Shown here: positions 1-8,153 of the stretch, piece after piece | Layout of the letters: every line of letters begins with the position of its first letter | Numbering within the stretch: position 1 is the first letter of the stretch | Assembly: GCF_026340465.1 (NCBI RefSeq) | Contig: NZ_JAPEPC010000001.1 | Span: forward strand, 5,213,001 to 5,277,000 | Reading direction: 5' to 3' | DNA length: 64,000 nucleotides | Source: Streptomyces sp. NBC_01306 | GTDB taxonomy: Bacteria > Actinomycetota > Actinomycetes > Streptomycetales > Streptomycetaceae | The notes under the pieces: generated by a model | What the model saw: only the letters and a program-made list of their open reading frames with translations | What the model was told of the DNA's origin: nothing | Database searches by the model: none | Program-made: the position numbers and the translations under genes

Positions 1-2
1 TC

Positions 3-686
3 CGCGCCACCACCATCGCCGCCGAGGACGTCCTGCACGACATCGGCGCCCTCTCCATCACCTCGTCCGACGCCCAGGCCATGGGCCGTATCGGTGAGGT
101 CATCTGCCGTACCTGGCAGGTCGCGCACGCCATGAAGCAGCGGTTCGGGGACCGCGGCACGGAGCTGCCCGCGGACAACGAACGCGCCCGCCGCTATGTC
201 GCCAAGTACACGATCTGCCCGGCGGTCGCCCATGGCATCGACCATGTCATCGGCTCGGTCGAGCCCGGCAAACTCGCCGACCTGGTGCTCTGGGACCCCG
301 CGTTCTTCGGCATCAGGCCCGCCGCGGTGCTCAAGGGCGGCATGGTGGTGAGCGCGGCGCTCGGCGATGCCAACGCCGCGATCCCCACCACCCAGCCGGT
401 CCTGCTCCGGCACACCGCGGCGGCCGACGCGGCCCCGCACCTCTCGGTCAGCTTCGTCGCTCCGGCGGCCCTGGAGGACGGTCTCGCCGAACGGCTGGGT
501 CTGGTACGGGAGTTGGTCGCCGTACGGCCGACCCGTCACCTCACCAAGGCGGATCTGCCCAACAACACGGCGCTCCCGGCGATCGACGTCGACCCCGAGA
601 CCTTCGCCATCCGTATCGACGGGGAGCTCGTGGAGCCCGCCCCGGCCACCGAACTGCCGCTCGCCCAGCGGTACAGCCTGTTCTGA
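3..686 (+). CDS. ureC: Urease alpha subunit, C-terminal part (5' end off window)
   Basis: This is the last 227 residues of the catalytic subunit of urease, the cytoplasmic nickel enzyme that hydrolyses urea to ammonia and carbamate. The frame is open from the window edge. It shows the conserved C-terminal UreC stretch with SSDAQAMGRIGE and RTWQVAHAMKQRFG, then the KYTICPAVAHGI segment, the VGKLADLVLWDP-like motif (here EPGKLADLVLWDP) and the final AQRYSLF. The nickel-binding and catalytic residues lie upstream, outside the window. The stop codon overlaps the ureF start by one base (TGATG), so the two are probably translationally coupled. Identification is secure. Confidence 0.97.
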   Translation, partial: RATTIAAEDVLHDIGALSITSSDAQAMGRIGEVICRTWQVAHAMKQRFGDRGTELPADNERARRYVAKYTICPAVAHGIDHVIGSVEPGKLADLVLWDPAFFGIRPAAVLKGGMVVSAALGDANAAIPTTQPVLLRHTAAADAAPHLSVSFVAPAALEDGLAERLGLVRELVAVRPTRHLTKADLPNNTALPAIDVDPETFAIRIDGELVEPAPATELPLAQRYSLF

Positions 687-1366
687 TGCGTACCTCCGGG
701 TTCGCGCCCCTGCTGCTCGCGGACGGGCGCCTGCCGGTGGGCGCGTACACCTACAGCGCCGGGCTCGAACCTGCCGTGGCGGCCGGGCTCACCCGCGACC
801 GGATCCCCGCACTGCTGCGGGCCAGGCTGCACACCACCACCGTCACCGAGGCGGCCGCCGCGGTGCTCGCACTGCGGGCCGCGCGACGGGACCCGGTGGA
901 CTACGCCCCCGTGCAGCGGGCGCTCGCGGCCAGGACGCCGGTGGCGCCGATGCGTGCGGCGTCGGCGACGCTCGGCAGGGGCGTGCACCGGCTCGCTCGC
1001 AGGCTCGCCCCCGGCCACCCGGCGGTCACGGCGCTCAGCACCGCGCACACGCCGTCCCTGCGCCCCCTGCGGCCCATCACGCTGGGCGCGCTCGGCGCGG
1101 TGCTCGACGTGTCGGACGAGGAACTGGCGTACGGCGTGGTCTACGACGAGCTCCAGACGGTCGCCGCCGCCGCGCTGAAGCTGCTGCCGGGCGACCCGCT
1201 CGACTCGGTGGCATGGATCCTCGCCGCCGAACCGGACGCGGCTGCCGCGGTGGCGGAAGCCCTCGCCGTACGGACACCCGACGGACTGCCCGCCAGGGCG
1301 GGCCTGCTCACCGAGGGGTGGGCCCTCGAACACGACCGACGAGAACGGAGACTCTTCCTTGCCTGA
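686..1366 (+). CDS. ureF: Urease accessory protein UreF
   Basis: UreF is an all-helical chaperone that binds apo-urease with UreD and UreG during nickel insertion. The 226-residue product begins with the family's LLLADGRLPVGAYTYSAGLE segment and ends with LTEGWALEHDRRERRLFLA. Its length is normal for the family. The ATG overlaps the last base of the ureC stop, and the 3' end overlaps ureG by 8 bases. The gene order C-F-G-D is the usual actinobacterial urease arrangement. Alanine, arginine and GC content are high, like its neighbours, with no sign of damage. Confidence 0.94.
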   Translation: MRTSGFAPLLLADGRLPVGAYTYSAGLEPAVAAGLTRDRIPALLRARLHTTTVTEAAAAVLALRAARRDPVDYAPVQRALAARTPVAPMRAASATLGRGVHRLARRLAPGHPAVTALSTAHTPSLRPLRPITLGALGAVLDVSDEELAYGVVYDELQTVAAAALKLLPGDPLDSVAWILAAEPDAAAAVAEALAVRTPDGLPARAGLLTEGWALEHDRRERRLFLA

Positions 1367-2144
1367 GAACGACCCCCGGACCGAGAACCAGCTTCCCCCG
1401 AACCGGCTCCCCCCGACCCAGCAGCGCCCGCACCCGCACTTCAACGAACCCCTGAACCAGCCGCGTGCCCTGCGCCTCGGTGTCGCGGGGCCGGTCGGCA
1501 CCGGCAAGAGCTCGATCCTGGCGACCCTCTGCCGGGCGCTCGCCGGTGAACTCTCCATGGCTGTCGTCACCAACGACATCTACACCGACGAGGACGCCCG
1601 TTTCCTGCGTTCGGCGGGCGTCCTGCCCACCGAGCGCATCCGTGCCGTGGAGACCGGCGCCTGCCCGCACACCGCGATCCGCGACGACGTCAGCGCCAAC
1701 CTCGACGCGGTCGAGGACCTCGAAGAGGCGTACGGGCCGCTCGACCTGGTACTCATCGAGAGCGGGGGCGACAACCTCACCGCCACCTTCAGCCCGGCGC
1801 TCGCCGACGCCCAGCTCTTCTGCATCGATGTGGCGGGCGGCGGCGACGTGGCACGCAAGGGCGGGCCCGGCATCACCGGGGCCGACCTTCTCGTCATCAA
1901 CAAGACCGACCTCGCACCCTATGTGGAGGTCGACGTCCCGGCGATGGTCGCCGACGCGGAGGCGGCCCGCGACGGGCTCCGGGTGCTCGCCCTGTCCAAG
2001 CACGATGCGGCATCGGTGGCTGAACTCACCGACTGGGTACGGGCGTTGCTCGTACGCCACCGCTCCGGTACCCATGTGCCCACCGACCCGGGCCCGATGG
2101 CCCCGCACAGCCATGGTGACGGCCAGGGCCACAGCCACCCGTGA
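1359..2144 (+). CDS. ureG: Urease accessory GTPase UreG
   Basis: UreG is the SIMIBI-class GTPase that delivers nickel to urease with UreF and UreD. The P-loop GPVGTGKSS is at about residues 44–52. Further on are the VTNDIYT segment, the nickel-site motif CPH (in ETGACPHTAIRDD), ESGGDNL and the guanine-specificity motif NKTD. The start is a TTG overlapping the end of ureF by 8 bases. The first 35 or so residues are proline- and asparagine-rich and precede the conserved LRLGVAGPVG core, so a later start is possible. The C-terminus is histidine-rich (HSHGDGQGHSHP), a plausible metal-holding tail. The gene overlaps ureD by GTGA. Confidence 0.96.
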   Translation: MPENDPRTENQLPPNRLPPTQQRPHPHFNEPLNQPRALRLGVAGPVGTGKSSILATLCRALAGELSMAVVTNDIYTDEDARFLRSAGVLPTERIRAVETGACPHTAIRDDVSANLDAVEDLEEAYGPLDLVLIESGGDNLTATFSPALADAQLFCIDVAGGGDVARKGGPGITGADLLVINKTDLAPYVEVDVPAMVADAEAARDGLRVLALSKHDAASVAELTDWVRALLVRHRSGTHVPTDPGPMAPHSHGDGQGHSHP

Positions 2145-2923
2145 CCGGGCCCGACAACGGCGTCACCGCGCCCGTCACCGCGCCCGTCACCGCGCCCGAC
2201 GACGGCGCCGCCGACCCCACGGTCGTCGCCGTCGAGCGCGACGCGGCCGGCCGCCACCTGGCCCGCGAACTGAGCCCCGGCGCCTTCCTGGCGCCCCGCC
2301 CGCTGCGGCCGGGACCCGACGGGCTGCACATCGCCCTGGTCGGGACCCGCGCCGGACTCCTGGCGGGCGACACGCTGACCCTGCGCCTCACCGTGGGCCC
2401 CGGCGCCCGGCTGCACCTCGTCGAACCGGCCGGCCTCGTCGCGTACGACCACCGCGGCTCCACATCGGCCTGGCACGCCCGCGTCGACATCGCCGAGGGC
2501 GGCGAACTCACCTGGGACGCCAAGCCGTTCGTGGTCTCGTCCGGTGCGGACGTCCGGCGCACGATGGACATCACGCTGGCCGCCGGGGCCCGGATGCTCT
2601 GGCGCGACACCCTGGTCCTCGGGCGCTCCGGCGAACGGGGCGGCAGCGTACGGGCGACGACCCGTGCCACGTACGACGGCCAGGACCTGCTGGTCGAGGA
2701 CCTGGACCTGCGCGCCCCGGACATCCGGGAGCTGCCCGGCATCCTCGGCGCCCACCGCGTCATCGGCTCGGTCACCGCACTCGGCGCCACCCCCGGCGGC
2801 CCGCCCCACCCGTACCGCACGGACCTGGCGGGCCCGGGAGCGCAGGTGCGGCTGCTGGACACGGTGGTTCCGGCGGTCGATGCGGAGCTCACGGGCGTGT
2901 GGGAGGAGTGGCGCCGGGCCTGA
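2141..2923 (+). CDS. ureD: Urease accessory protein UreD
   Basis: UreD (UreH) is the scaffold that docks UreF and UreG on apo-urease. The 260-residue protein has the family's beta-rich body: an LAPRPL segment, LHLVEPAGLVAYDHRG, WDAKPFVVSSGADVRRTMDI and LLVEDLDLRAPDI. It starts at a GTG overlapping the ureG stop (GTGA). The N-terminus carries a TAPVTAPVTAP stretch coded by a 12-base tandem repeat at about 2161–2200 that is not part of the family domain. It looks like a slippage expansion. This appears to be the last gene of the urease operon. Confidence 0.92.
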   Translation: MTGPDNGVTAPVTAPVTAPDDGAADPTVVAVERDAAGRHLARELSPGAFLAPRPLRPGPDGLHIALVGTRAGLLAGDTLTLRLTVGPGARLHLVEPAGLVAYDHRGSTSAWHARVDIAEGGELTWDAKPFVVSSGADVRRTMDITLAAGARMLWRDTLVLGRSGERGGSVRATTRATYDGQDLLVEDLDLRAPDIRELPGILGAHRVIGSVTALGATPGGPPHPYRTDLAGPGAQVRLLDTVVPAVDAELTGVWEEWRRA

Positions 2924-3014
2924 GCGGGAGCAGGCCCGGGCCCTGGGGCGCGAGCGGGCCCGGATCCGGGGCTCCCTGCGCAGGGGACCCGGCGCGTACG
3001 GGACAATGGATCCC

Positions 3015-3761
3015 ATGAGTCTTTTCCGTGACGACGGGGTCGTCCTGCGGACTCAGAAGCTGGGTGAGGCCGACCGCATCATCACGCTCCTGACCCGGGG
3101 CCACGGGCGGGTGCGCGCCGTCGCGCGGGGCGTGCGGCGTACGAAGTCCAAATTCGGGGCGCGGCTCGAACCGTTCTCCCATGTCGACGTGCAGTTCTTC
3201 GCGCGCGGCAGCGAACTGATCGGGCGCGGGCTCCCGCTGTGCACCCAGAGTGAGACCATCGCTCCGTACGGTGGCGGGATCGTCAGCGACTACGCCCGCT
3301 ACACGGCGGGCACGGCCATGCTGGAGACGGCGGAGCGCTTCACCGACCACGAGGGCGAGCCGTCCGTCCAGCAGTATCTGCTGCTCATCGGCGGGCTGCG
3401 CACCCTCGCCCGTGGTGAGCACGCCCCGAATCTGATCCTCGACGCGTTCCTGCTGCGCTCGCTCGCCGTCAACGGCTACGCGCCCAGCTTCGAGGACTGC
3501 GCGAAGTGCGGCCTGGAGGGACCGAACCGGTTCTTCTCCGTGGCGGGCGGCGGGGCGGTGTGCGGCGACTGCCGGGTGCCCGGCAGCGTCGTACCCTCTG
3601 CGGAGGCCGTCGGGCTGCTCAGCGCACTGCTGACGGGGGACTGGACGACGGCCGACGCGGCCGAGCCGCGGCACGTCAGGGAGGGCAGCGGGCTCGTATC
3701 GGCCTATCTGCACTGGCACTTGGAGCGCGGGCTGCGCTCGTTGCGGTACGTAGAGAAGTAG
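3015..3761 (+). CDS. recO: DNA repair protein RecO
   Basis: RecO anneals DNA strands and helps load RecA in the RecFOR recombinational repair pathway. The 248-residue protein begins MSLFRDDGVVLRTQKLGEADRIITLLT, the typical OB-fold N-terminus. It has a zinc-binding set at C162-x2-C165 and C183-x2-C186. I chose the ATG at 3015 because the conserved domain begins immediately; an ATG three codons earlier (3006) is in frame. A longer open frame upstream only runs through the end of ureD. A GACAAT hexamer ends 7 bases before the start and could be a -10 for a leaderless message. uppS follows 18 bases downstream, so the two probably form an operon. Confidence 0.95.
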   Translation: MSLFRDDGVVLRTQKLGEADRIITLLTRGHGRVRAVARGVRRTKSKFGARLEPFSHVDVQFFARGSELIGRGLPLCTQSETIAPYGGGIVSDYARYTAGTAMLETAERFTDHEGEPSVQQYLLLIGGLRTLARGEHAPNLILDAFLLRSLAVNGYAPSFEDCAKCGLEGPNRFFSVAGGGAVCGDCRVPGSVVPSAEAVGLLSALLTGDWTTADAAEPRHVREGSGLVSAYLHWHLERGLRSLRYVEK

Positions 3762-3779
3762 TGAGAGGGAGACGAGCAC

Positions 3780-4601
3780 ATGGCACGACGCGGGATTCTG
3801 GGGCGTAACCGGGGCGAGGACCGCGAGTACAAGGTCCCCGAGGTGCACCCGTCGGGCGCCCGGCCGCCGAAGATCCCCGGCGAACTGGTGCCGAACCATG
3901 TGGCGATCGTCATGGACGGCAACGGCCGCTGGGCCAAGGACCGCGGACTGCCGCGCACCGAGGGCCACAAGGTCGGCGAGTCCACCGTCCTCGAAGTGCT
4001 CAACGGCTGCATCGAGATGGGCGTCAAGAACCTCTCGCTGTACGCCTTCTCGACCGAGAACTGGAAGCGCTCGCCCGACGAGGTGCGCTTCCTGATGAAC
4101 TTCAACCGCGATGTCATCAGGCGGCGCCGGGACCAGATGGACGAGCTGGGGATCAGGATCCGCTGGGTGGGCCGGATGCCCAAGCTGTGGAAGTCGGTCG
4201 TCGAGGAACTCCAGGTCGCGCAGGAGCAGACCAAGGACAACGACAAGATGACGCTGTACTTCTGCGTCAACTACGGCGGGCGCGCGGAGATCGCCGATGC
4301 GGCGCAGGCCATCGCCCGCGATGTGGCGGCGGGCAAGCTGGACCCGGGGAAGGTCAATGAGAAGACCTTCGCGAAGTACATCTACTACCCGGACATGCCG
4401 GATGTGGACCTCTTCCTGCGTCCCAGCGGCGAGCAGCGCACGTCCAACTACCTGATCTGGCAGAGCGCGTACGCCGAGATGGTCTTCCAGGACGTCCTCT
4501 GGCCCGACTTCGACCGCCGCGACCTGTGGCGCGCCTGCCTCGAATTCGCCCAGCGGGACCGGCGGTTCGGCGGCGCGATCGAGGAGACGACGACTGCCTG
4601 A
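3780..4601 (+). CDS. uppS: Isoprenyl transferase (cis-prenyltransferase, undecaprenyl diphosphate synthase type)
   Basis: The enzyme condenses isopentenyl diphosphate units into the cis-polyprenyl carrier used for peptidoglycan and wall polymer assembly. The 273-residue protein shows HVAIVMDGNGRWA with the catalytic Asp at about residue 46, RTEGHKVG, the LYAFSTENWKRS motif and the C-terminal RPSGEQRTSNYLIWQ diphosphate-binding motif. The first 35 residues are a basic extension common in actinobacteria. The start follows a purine-rich GAGAGGGAGA site. It lies 18 bases after recO and ends before a perfect hairpin. Confidence 0.95.
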   Translation: MARRGILGRNRGEDREYKVPEVHPSGARPPKIPGELVPNHVAIVMDGNGRWAKDRGLPRTEGHKVGESTVLEVLNGCIEMGVKNLSLYAFSTENWKRSPDEVRFLMNFNRDVIRRRRDQMDELGIRIRWVGRMPKLWKSVVEELQVAQEQTKDNDKMTLYFCVNYGGRAEIADAAQAIARDVAAGKLDPGKVNEKTFAKYIYYPDMPDVDLFLRPSGEQRTSNYLIWQSAYAEMVFQDVLWPDFDRRDLWRACLEFAQRDRRFGGAIEETTTA

Positions 4602-4640
4602 GACGGCTCAGGCACGCACCGGGGTCCGCCCCGGCGAACC

Positions 4641-4676
4641 GAGAGCGGGATGGTCCGGCCGGACCATCCCGCTCTC
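4641..4676. terminator. Perfect 36-bp palindrome, probable bidirectional terminator
   Basis: Eighteen bases (GAGAGCGGGATGGTCCGG) are followed directly by their exact reverse complement. The palindrome lies between the convergent 3' ends of uppS and zur. In RNA it would fold into a very stable hairpin on either strand. There is no clear U-tract, as is usual in Streptomyces. Confidence 0.8.
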
Positions 4677-4705
4677 GTCTCTCCGGGGCCGGACCCCGGA
4701 CCGTC

Positions 4706-5125
4706 TCAGCTCTCCGTCGCGGACCCCGCGCACTCCGCGCAGGTCCCGAAGACCTCCATCGTGTGCGCGACGTTCACATACCCGTGCTGCGCCGCGATCG
4801 ACTCCGCCCACTTCTCGACCGCGGGCCCCTCCACCTCGACGGCCTTGCCGCAGGTGCGGCAGACCAGATGGTGGTGGTGCTCACCGGTCGAGCACCGCCG
4901 GTACACCGACTCGCCGTCGCCCGTGCGCAGCACGTCGACCTCGCCGGCGTCGGCCAGCGACTGGAGTGTGCGGTAGACCGTGGTCAACCCGACCGAGTCG
5001 CCCCGGTGCTTGAGCACATCGTGCAGCTCCTGGGCACTGCGGAACTCGTCCACCTCGTCGAGTGCCGCGGCCACCGCGGCCCGCTGCCGGGTCGACCTGC
5101 CTCGTACTGGTGCTCCCGCAGTCAC
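4706..5125 (-). CDS. zur: Zinc uptake regulator, Fur family
   Basis: This is a 139-residue Fur-family repressor. It has a winged helix (RSTRQRAAVAAALDEVDEFRSAQELHDVL … VGLTTVYRTLQSLADAGEVD) and a metal-binding dimerisation domain containing GEHHHHLVCRTCG and a terminal CAEC pair, which form the structural zinc site. It is called Zur rather than Fur because it is the last gene of a znuA-znuC-znuB-zur unit and Zur-box-like palindromes lie at the head of that unit. With zinc bound it should repress the transporter. The GTG start is preceded by a strong GAGGAGG, 57 bases after znuB. Confidence 0.92.
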   Translation of the reverse strand: MTAGAPVRGRSTRQRAAVAAALDEVDEFRSAQELHDVLKHRGDSVGLTTVYRTLQSLADAGEVDVLRTGDGESVYRRCSTGEHHHHLVCRTCGKAVEVEGPAVEKWAESIAAQHGYVNVAHTMEVFGTCAECAGSATES

Positions 5126-5182
5126 AGGTGCCTCCTCGCCGTGCGTCGCCCGCCCATGTGTCGGGCCATTGTGCCAGCTCCG

Positions 5183-6076
5183 TCAGGTCCCGGCCGATTC
5201 CACCGGCCGCCGCGTCGCCGGGACCCCGGGCCCACCCCCGGCCTCCGCCGCCCGGGCGACCCGTGCACGCCGTCTTGCGAGCGGTGCGGCGAGCGCGGTC
5301 AGTGCGACGAAGACCACGATGGCCAGCAGCACAATTGTCGCTCCCGGCGGGACGTCCTGGTAGTACGAGGTGATGGTGCCGGAGAGCGTCACCGCCGTGC
5401 CGATCACCACGGCCAGTACGAAGGTGACCGCGAATGACTTCGTCAGCTGCTGCGCCGCCGCCACCGGGACCACCATCAGGGCGCTCACAAGCAGCAGCCC
5501 GACCACCCGCATGGCGACGGTGACGGTGACGGCAGCCGTGACCGCGATGAGCAGGTTGAGCACCCGTACCGGCAGCCCGGTGACCCGGGCGAACTCCTCG
5601 TCCTGGCTGACCGCGAAGAGCTGCCTGCGCAGCCCGAGCGTCACCAGGATCACGAACGCGGCCAGTACGCAGATCGCGGTGACATCGCTCTGCGAGACGG
5701 TCGCGAGGGAGCCGAAGAGATACGACGAGAGGTTGGCGTTCGAGCCGGTCGGGGAGAGGTTGATCAGCAGCACCCCGCCCGACATACCGCCGTAGAAGAG
5801 CATCGCCAGCGCGACGTCCCCGCGCATCCGGCCGTAACTGCGGATCAGCTCCATCGAGACGGCGCCGACGACCGAGACCAGCGTCGCCATCCACACCGGA
5901 CTGGAGTTGAGCAGAAAGCCGAGACCGACCCCGGTCATGGCGATATGGCCGATGCCATCGCCCATCAGGGCCTGGCGGCGCTGGACGAGGTAGATGCCGA
6001 TGGCGGGGGCGGTGATGCCGACCAGGACGGCGGCGAGCAAGGCGCGTTGCATCAGGGGGCTCTGGAGAAGTTCCAT
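5183..6076 (-). CDS. znuB: Zinc ABC transporter permease ZnuB
   Basis: This is the membrane channel of the high-affinity zinc importer, an ABC-3 family permease. The 297-residue protein begins MELLQSPLMQRALLAAVLVG and contains many hydrophobic segments (about eight) with the family signature QRRQALMGDGIGHIAMTGVGLG near the N-terminus. The start was set at the ATG just 2 bases after the znuC stop. A longer open frame upstream is only the antisense of znuC. The C-terminal tail beyond the last membrane segment is basic and glycine-rich. Confidence 0.94.
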   Translation of the reverse strand: MELLQSPLMQRALLAAVLVGITAPAIGIYLVQRRQALMGDGIGHIAMTGVGLGFLLNSSPVWMATLVSVVGAVSMELIRSYGRMRGDVALAMLFYGGMSGGVLLINLSPTGSNANLSSYLFGSLATVSQSDVTAICVLAAFVILVTLGLRRQLFAVSQDEEFARVTGLPVRVLNLLIAVTAAVTVTVAMRVVGLLLVSALMVVPVAAAQQLTKSFAVTFVLAVVIGTAVTLSGTITSYYQDVPPGATIVLLAIVVFVALTALAAPLARRRARVARAAEAGGGPGVPATRRPVESAGT

Positions 6077-6078
6077 GA

Positions 6079-6957
6079 TCAGCTCAGCAGTCCTGTCCTG
6101 GCCGGCCCGGCCGGCGCGTGCGGGTGTACGTGGTCGTGGCCCGGCATGGGGGAGTGCCGGTCCAGGGCGTCGCCCATGGAGGGTGGGGGTCCGTCGTGCG
6201 TGACGCAGCCGTCGCGCAGGACGACGGCGCGGTCGATCAGCGGTTCCAGCGCCCCCAGCTCGTGCAGGACCAGCAGCACGGTCGTCCGGGCGGCCACCTG
6301 CTCGCGCAGCGTCGAGGCGAGGATCTCCTGGCTGGCCAGGTCGACCCCGGCCATCGGCTCGTCCATGATCAGCAGATCGGGCTCGGACGCCAGCGCCCGC
6401 GCGATCAGCACCCGCTGGTGCTGGCCGCCGGAGAGCGCGCCCACGGAGTCGCCCGCGCGGTCGCTGAGCCCCACCAGCTCGATAGCGCGTGAGACGGCCG
6501 CGCGGTCGGCCCTGGACGGCCACCGCAGCTTCGTACGGGCGAGCCGGCCGGACGAGACGATCTCGCGCACTGTCGCGGGCACCCCGCCGGCGGCGGTGGT
6601 GCGCTGCGGCACGTAACCGATGCGCGCCCACTGCCTGAACCGCCTCAGCGGGCTGCCGAAGAGTTCTATCGAGCCGCCGGTGAGCGGGACCTGGCCGATC
6701 ACCGCGCGTACGGCGGTCGACTTGCCGGACCCGTTGGCGCCGAGCAGGGCGACGACCTCGCCGCGGTGCACGGTGAGATCGATACCGCGCAGCACCGGGC
6801 GCGAGCCGAGCGCGGCGGTGGCGCCGCGTACCGAGATGACGGGGTCGGAGATGACGGGTTCCTGTTCGGTGTCCATGGCGCGTGCCTCCGGTGCGGTCTC
6901 GGGTGCGGTGCTGGATGCGGTGCTGGGTGCCGGCGGACGGGCGTTCTGCGGGGTCAC
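6079..6957 (-). CDS. znuC: Zinc ABC transporter ATPase ZnuC
   Basis: This is the ATP-hydrolysing subunit that drives ZnuB. It has a Walker A LLGANGSGKST, Q-loop region GYVPQRTT, signature LSGGQHQR, Walker B LLIMDEPMAGVD and switch histidine in LVLHELG. The GTG start overlaps the znuA stop (GTGA). An in-frame ATG at 6876 (MDTEQEPV) is an alternative that would remove a low-complexity Thr/Ala/Pro leader. The C-terminal tail has a histidine cluster (GHDHVHPH) that may hold zinc. The gene sits between znuA and znuB in a tightly packed operon. Confidence 0.94.
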   Translation of the reverse strand: MTPQNARPPAPSTASSTAPETAPEARAMDTEQEPVISDPVISVRGATAALGSRPVLRGIDLTVHRGEVVALLGANGSGKSTAVRAVIGQVPLTGGSIELFGSPLRRFRQWARIGYVPQRTTAAGGVPATVREIVSSGRLARTKLRWPSRADRAAVSRAIELVGLSDRAGDSVGALSGGQHQRVLIARALASEPDLLIMDEPMAGVDLASQEILASTLREQVAARTTVLLVLHELGALEPLIDRAVVLRDGCVTHDGPPPSMGDALDRHSPMPGHDHVHPHAPAGPARTGLLS

Positions 6958-7919
6958 TCGGCGCCGAGCGCCTTCTGGAGCGCGACGAGGTTGGACTGCA
7001 TGACCTGCAGGTAGTCGCGGCCCTTGGACTTGTCCGTGATCCCCTCCAGCGGGTCCAGCACGCCGGTCTTCACATGCAGGTCGCCTGCGAGCGTCCTGGC
7101 GGTGTCGGGGTTCGCGATGGTCTCGAAGAAGACCGTGTTGACGTGGTGCTTCGCGGCGAGTGCGTGCAGGTCCTTCATGCGCGAGACGCTGGGCTCGCTC
7201 TCCGGGTCGATCCCGCTGATGGCCTCCTCGGTGAGGCCGTAGCGCTCGGCGAGGTAGCCGAAGGCGGCGTGCGTGGTGACGAAGGTGTCGGACGTGCGGT
7301 TCTTCAGCCCGTTCACGTACTGCTTGTTGAGGGCGTCGAGCTTCCTCACCAGCGCGTCGGTGTTCTTCCGGTAGTCGGCCTTGTGCTTCGGGTCCGCCGC
7401 GGCGAGTGTTTTGTCCACACCCTTGGCGACCTGGGCGAACCGCACCGGGTCGAGCCAGATGTGCGGGTCGAGCCCGGCTTCGCTCTCCGAGTGGGAGTCG
7501 TTGTCACCGGTCGTGTGGTGGTGGCCGTCGACCTCGGTGCCGTGCTTTTCGAGCGTGGTCATCGAGGCGGCGTCCGCGGTGTACTTCACACCGGACTGCT
7601 TGATCGCCTCGTCGACGGCGGGCTGGAGGCCCTTGAGATAGACGATCGCGTCCACGCTGGAGAGGGCGACGGTCTGCTTCGGGCTCAGTTCGAGGTCGTG
7701 CGGCTCGACGCCCGGCTTCGTCAGGTTGGTGACGGAGACATGATCGCCGCCTATCTCCTGCGTCAGGTACTGGAGCGGATAGAACGACGCCACGACGTGC
7801 AGCTTGCCGTCCTTGTGGTCCGCGGCGGCGGAGGAACCGGAGCAGGCCGAGAGGCCGACCAGTCCGGCGGCGACCGCCGCGGAGACGGCTGTGACGGGTA
7901 CGAGGCGTCGTATGTTCAT
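6954..7919 (-). CDS. znuA: Zinc-binding lipoprotein ZnuA
   Basis: This is the extracellular zinc-capturing subunit of the ZnuABC importer (cluster A-I binding protein). The N-terminus MNIRRLVPV … GLVGLSAC is a lipoprotein signal peptide with the lipidated Cys at about residue 26. The mature part has FYPLQYLTQEIGG, GVEPHDLELSP, a His/Asp-rich loop (GHHHTTGDNDSHSE), DPHIWLDP and THAAFGYLAERYGL. These contain the conserved metal-ligand histidines. The frame continues upstream to ATG 7928 and TTG 7937. I prefer ATG 7919, but no ribosome binding site precedes any of them and the start region lies inside a Zur-box-like palindrome, so a leaderless message is possible. Confidence 0.93.
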   Translation of the reverse strand: MNIRRLVPVTAVSAAVAAGLVGLSACSGSSAAADHKDGKLHVVASFYPLQYLTQEIGGDHVSVTNLTKPGVEPHDLELSPKQTVALSSVDAIVYLKGLQPAVDEAIKQSGVKYTADAASMTTLEKHGTEVDGHHHTTGDNDSHSESEAGLDPHIWLDPVRFAQVAKGVDKTLAAADPKHKADYRKNTDALVRKLDALNKQYVNGLKNRTSDTFVTTHAAFGYLAERYGLTEEAISGIDPESEPSVSRMKDLHALAAKHHVNTVFFETIANPDTARTLAGDLHVKTGVLDPLEGITDKSKGRDYLQVMQSNLVALQKALGAE

Positions 7920-7955
7920 GACAGTCATTTTCAACAAAAGTGGAAACGATTGTCA
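7919..7955 (-). promoter_or_regulatory. Two Zur-box-like palindromes at the znuA start
   Basis: On the + strand, TGACAGTCATTTTCA (7919–7933) and TGGAAACGATTGTCA (7941–7955) are both AT-rich imperfect palindromes of the kind Zur binds in Streptomyces. Their centres are 22 bases apart, about two helical turns, so two dimers could bind the same face. The proximal box overlaps the znuA start codon. Assigning them to Zur is an inference from the gene context. Confidence 0.72.
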
Positions 7956-8153
7956 ACAAGGGGTTCGGGGCGGGCCGGCGCCCGACTGCTCCGCGGGCGA
8001 TCGGCGGCGGTCGCGGGGGCGATCGGCGATCGCTTCGGGGTGGATCTGCGGACGATCCCGGCAGGAACCGGGAACCGATTTGATCCGGGGGGTGCAGCCG
8101 CCGGTAACCTGAGGTATTCCGCTGTTCGCAATCGTCGTAATGAAGAGAGCACC

